From NCBI GenBank assembly GCA_003024985.2, contig PXIH01S0005942.1: a stretch of 10,088 nucleotides of DNA, one strand, 5' to 3'. Shown here one piece after another: positions 6,690-10,088 of this stretch. Position 1 is the first letter of the stretch; every line of letters starts with the position of its first letter. The position numbers and the translations under genes are program-made. Source of the DNA: Euperipatoides rowelli. Lineage: Eukaryota; Onychophora; Udeonychophora; Euonychophora; Peripatopsidae. Below the pieces are notes generated by a model that searched no databases, was not told the origin of the DNA, and worked only from the letters and a program-made list of their open reading frames with translations.

Positions 6690-7857
6690 GTGGCTGTGAA
6701 ATCTTTTAATTTTTAGGGATTTCTTTGTTTCTTGTATAGTTGTGCTAAATTATATGATTGATTTTGCTCAGCTTGTTTCTTCCTCCACTGACTCCTGCTT
6801 TACCACATGTAGCGTATCTTGCAACTACTGATTAAAACATAATATTGTTATATTTCTAGTACTTATTTGACGGCCTCTTTGAAAGTTTTGTGGGCTTGTT
6901 TTTGTACATCCAATTTTAGCTCAGCATTAAGATGCCCTTAGTAAATTACGTTAACAATATTTCATCCATTCCTCTTGATAGGAGAGTACGAATAGCGTAT
7001 GAGGTTGCTACCAATCATTGCTGGTAAGCTGCTAGTGTTTCTCCCTGTATCCAGATGCAGTCTATTACTAATTTGAACCCTTCCTTCTTTCTTGATCTCT
7101 TTGAAAATAAAATTTTAAATTGTTCTAGGAATTTGGCTATGCTAATATTAAGAAAATTTCTGAGACTGGTGAAGTATATTAAGCTTGCGTTTGGAGACAA
7201 CTTTTGCTCCATGCCCTGTTTCATAAGGCTGGTAGCCCAATTTAATTCCCTGGCCATTTCTAAAAATGCATCTTGCCAACATTCACATTCGAATCTGTCA
7301 GCTGTGTGCAATAAATACATGGAGCATTGCTAATACTTCCAGTCTTAATCGATAGTTATAATCTATATTAGTAAGATTTTGACAAATCTTCAGAATATTA
7401 AGTCTTATGGCAATAGTATCTCTATTGTTAACATTAATTGGTTGTGCCTTGTTATTAGTTAAATTAGGTAGGCTAGCCCTTCTAACATTAATGGTTAGCG
7501 GGTTGCAATTTTCAGGAGCTTGTGAGAGTGCTGCAATCGGGTTACTAGCATTTGAATGGATGAATGTTTGCTTTGAAAGCATATTGAAAGCTAGATCCTT
7601 TTTTACTTAGCAGCTCGGGTTCTTTGGTTTTTAAAAAGTTATTTCCTGTTATTGTTCATTTGCTTTCACTAGGTCCTCTACTATTTGTGAATTATATAGT
7701 AAGTGAACTAGTAAGGACCTGCATGCTTAACCACTTGTGTACCACCATTATTGTAATGACCGATGGCATGTCTATTGGGGGGAACTATCTTATGGGGGTG
7801 GTAGGCCTTACTTCCTCTAACAAGGATAGGCTTTCTTTTCCCTGTGTTATGTTTCAT
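6690..7857 (-). pseudogene. Decayed retrotransposon gag-like region
   Basis: Several long open pieces follow each other on the minus strand: 7857-7708 (49 codons, starting MKHNTGKRKPILVRG), 7582-7298 (94 codons) and 7320-7015 (101 codons). After a stop, AIRTLLSRGMDE appears near 6990, and LNAELKLDVQKQAHKTFKEA at 6931-6869. In retroviral-type Gag proteins of gypsy-like elements a GL-x-xx-I helix is followed by a 'p.tfeeAi..a...E' helix, which this order resembles. Beyond it RYATCGKAG (6819-6793) looks like a damaged CCHC zinc knuckle; its first Cys is Tyr and its His is Val. Frames change and stops intervene. No LTRs, primer-binding site, protease or polymerase were found. This region is less AT-rich than its flanks. 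Overlapping plus-strand frames are shadows on this reading. Family assignment is inference. Confidence 0.45.
6790..6822 (-). other. Possible degenerate CCHC zinc knuckle
   Basis: In the same frame as the 7320-7015 piece, the codons read ARYATCGKAGV. The intact motif is C-x2-C-x4-H-x4-C, usually with CGKxGH. The second Cys and GKAG are present; the first Cys (Tyr) and the His (Val) are lost. It lies where a Gag zinc knuckle should be, after the capsid-like region, but so short a damaged motif is weak evidence. Confidence 0.25.
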
Positions 7858-9039
7858 CCATATTTCTAGCAGATGATTATGCTAAACCATATATAAAAAA
7901 TGTTTTATTAATAAAAAAAATAACTAATGTTTGAACTGGTGAGTGACTCTTAACTAATATTTGTAAAAAAAATGTTTATTATTTCTAATGTTAAAGTTTA
8001 CATTTATAAGTGAATAACTTTGCAGTAGTCTGACTTTATCTCAATCAAAAATAAATGTTTGATACTTTGTGGATGCTAATAGCCATAACAGTTGCTGCTG
8101 CCTGATTTTACAAGCCTAAATTTATGTTTAATTTATAAATTTGATTTTGCCATCAGATGTTACTTTCCAAGTACAGTACATTTTAACAGTTTTTAAGTGT
8201 CCTGTCGCGTTAGGATGCCAGATATTTATGTAGGGTCTGTCATATATTTATGTGTTGGCCATCAGAGTTTAATTGTATTTAATATAACACTTGACCAAAT
8301 TCAGAATTAATAAAAATAGATATAACACGCAGCATAGGCAAAATTCTACTTCTATTACTTTCTTCATGTAATTATGAATTGTAGCAAGGAGGGAAGGAAA
8401 ATCCTAGTATTTCCAGCTTTCAAAATATAAAATTAATAAACTCAAGTAGCCTAAGCTTAAACCAGTGACATTCCAACATAGAGTGCATCCTTGAATCCTG
8501 TAAACATAATACAATTGACCTTTACCTGCTTGAAATAAAAAAACTAACTAAATTAAACAATGATAATAAATAAATTCTATTTGATCTTCAAAATGAACAT
8601 CAGGAAACACTGGGGCAATATTTATATACTGGATGCTTTTATACCTGAAATAAATATCATGCAATTTTTTTGAATTGAAAGTGTGTAATTGCAAATGTTT
8701 TGTGACATTTTGACAGCCTTCATTTAAAAATTTCAAATTAAAATAAAGCAAACAAAAAATGAAATTGTTAAATCAAACACAAATCATTGAAACTTGTAAG
8801 ATTTTGTCAAACAATAAAAAAAAATCATTGAATGGGGAAATGTGTATTTATGAAATGATGACATGTTAAATCTGATTTTCCTCATTTAGACTAATAACTA
8901 CATATCACTTCAAATTATTTTGAATTTTTTAAATCTCAGGAATTATACAGTTTTGATTTGGACTGAGAAAATAGTCTCCAATTTAGTTAAGTTAGTTACG
9001 TTAAAAACATCATATTAGATTAATTTTGTTTGTCTATTC

Positions 9040-9090
9040 ACAACAAATATTGTCATTTAATATTAAGTCATTCGTATCAATATTTGTTGT
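9040..9090. repeat. Inverted repeat, 13-bp perfect arms
   Basis: ACAACAAATATTG (9040-9052) and its exact complement (9078-9090) are separated by 25 bases. It would form a stem-loop, but in such AT-rich sequence it may be chance. No conserved RNA is recognised. Confidence 0.7.
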
Positions 9091-9461
9091 AAATTAATCA
9101 AATAAAAACCAATGTCATATATTTGTATTTTTATATGTTTATAAAGCTTGAATATTCTTAATAGTTTATTTTCTATGTGGAAAAGAAATGAGATGCATAT
9201 GTTTTTTAATATAATGTGTGCAGTAACTAATAGATGAATTAATGATTTGAGAGAACCATATAATTGTGATTTGACTTATTTCGTGTGAAAAATTTGAGAA
9301 ATTTTCAATCGTCCCATGAGAACAATACACCTGAACTATGTAAGCAATCAATCCATTATTTTCTTATTGAACCCGATATCCCTTCCATACCTTTGTATAG
9401 TTTCATATACCTATTAATGAATATGTAAAAAATTGGAGAAATAATATTGATAAAAAAATTA

Positions 9462-9480
9462 AAAAATTAATTTAATTTTT
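9462..9480. repeat. AT-only short palindrome
   Basis: AAAAATTAA, one T, TTAATTTTT: nine-base perfect arms made only of A and T. Probably a compositional by-product. Confidence 0.6.
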
Positions 9481-9654
9481 GATAAATAAAAGTAACGATT
9501 GATGGTCAACTACTGTAATTGTTACAGGTATTAATTAATATATTTTTTTTCTTAAAAAATAAAGTGACCCGTCATTGACAGGAAATCTTTATTTTTAATA
9601 GATATTATATGTTTTCAAATGAGTTATTAACATAATCGTTACTTGTTTTCCAAC

Positions 9655-9790
9655 TACGGTTCTGACGGTGAGGCAGTGTACCGGGTTAAAAAAAACCCTG
9701 GCAGGGTGGTATCAGCCAGGGGGGAAAAAAACCTTTCCATAACTGCCTCGACTGAGACGTGAACCTTGAAACATCTCAGCTTATGTCATC
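9655..9790 (-). mobile_element. SINE-like retroposon, copy 2 (partial)
   Basis: On the minus strand it aligns with the core of the element at 1877-2113. Shared blocks are GTCTCAGTCGAGGCAG (GCCTCGGTTTGGGCAG in copy 1), GGCAGTTATGGAA, a T run followed by C5-6, CTG plus about 35 variable bases, CTGCC, and CGTC..GAACC. Inside it CCCTGGC (9696-9702) and GCCAGGG (9715-9721) can form a 7-bp stem. The head contains AGGTTCACGTCTC, faintly like a pol III B box. The tRNA-like A-box sequence of copy 1 is not seen here. No flanking duplication was found, so the ends are approximate. Confidence 0.6.
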
Positions 9791-9965
9791 ATCCTTGCTT
9801 AAACAATCTGTATTGCTACAGATGGCGCCACAGGTATTAATTATTATTTGCTTGTTTTTCTCATATTTTAGTACTTAAGTGCTATCATTTTTTTCTGATT
9901 TTCATTATAAAAATTGTTCAATGAATAATTTTAATTGCACTCTTTCTGGACAAATTTAATAGATA

Positions 9966-10088
9966 TTTTAAAAAAAAAATCTCACACGGAGTAGTAATGT
10001 CAACTTTATTTTCAGAATATACTAGTCGAAACCCGTCAAAGTCGACCGTAATTTTTTTTGGGGGGCCCAGAATTTTATGTCATGTTTG
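9966..10088 (-). mobile_element. Possible third SINE-like copy, cut by the window edge
   Basis: The plus strand reads T4, A10, TCTCAC (9966-9985), matching T8, A14, TCTCAC at 1871-1898, which is the tail end of copy 1. Next to the tail the minus strands share ACAT, CTCC and GTGAGA in order. Further in, this segment has AATAAAGTTGACATTACTACTC and a G6CCC block at 10060-10068. The core shared by copies 1 and 2 would lie beyond the window, so membership is provisional. Confidence 0.35.

Larger units (their letters stand above)
7858..9654. other. AT-rich stretch, no gene seen
   Basis: No gene or transposon end is recognisable. The open frames at 8548-8751 and 9166-9351 (minus) have AT-biased composition and no motif. 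Small inverted repeats occur at 9040-9090 and 9462-9480. Confidence 0.55.

Noticed and set aside
7055-7869. Plus-strand open frames at 7055-7333, 7407-7610 and 7624-7869.
   Set aside because: They lie opposite the minus-strand gag-like region. They read as mostly hydrophobic and without motifs, as expected of antisense shadows.
1-10088. A novel multi-gene system such as a defence island, biosynthetic cluster or CRISPR array.
   Set aside because: There are no intact genes, operon-like spacing, ribosome binding sites or regular repeats. Everything recognisable is eukaryotic mobile-element or retrocopy debris.

Overview
The window looks like repeat-rich, AT-rich, non-coding DNA from an invertebrate animal nuclear genome. 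Evidence for a eukaryote: no long open frames, long A/T tracts, a retrocopied ribosomal protein gene with a poly(A) tail, LINE and SINE remnants, and Tc1/mariner and TIR transposon relics. The transposase relic is of a kind familiar from arthropods, so an arthropod is plausible, but the sequence does not settle the phylum. There is no prokaryotic operon, phage, CRISPR or defence locus, and no intact protein-coding gene that I can support.

Layout, left to right. 1-395 has a decayed, unrecognised coding-like frame on the minus strand. 396-1210 is empty AT-rich DNA. 1211-1321 is a short open frame ending at a good splice-donor-like GTAAG, which could be one host exon. 1861-2129 is a SINE-like insertion flanked by an exact 16-bp direct repeat. 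2123-2652 (minus) is a broken, intronless retrocopy of ribosomal protein eL20 (RPL18A), with start codon, polyadenylation signal and short A-tail still visible; the SINE sits in or beside that A-tail. A perfect 34-bp palindrome follows at 2684-2717.

3290-3690 holds a dead mariner-like transposase fragment with DD41D spacing. It abuts the 3' end of a CR1/jockey-like LINE (3709 to about 4130). 4131-5408 is very AT-rich with nothing recognisable.

5409-6159 is a 751-bp non-autonomous DNA transposon. It has 26-27 bp terminal inverted repeats and repeated CTCGGAG/CTCGGAGAAC motifs inside its ends. 6690-7857 (minus) is a decayed, less AT-rich open region that I read as an LTR-retrotransposon gag relic. 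From 7858 onward the DNA is AT-rich, apart from a second SINE-like copy (about 9655-9790) and a possible third, cut by the window edge (9966-10088).

The parts do not work together as a system. The interest lies in layered insertions (retrocopy then SINE; mariner beside LINE), the TIR element with iterated subterminal motifs, and one possible host exon.
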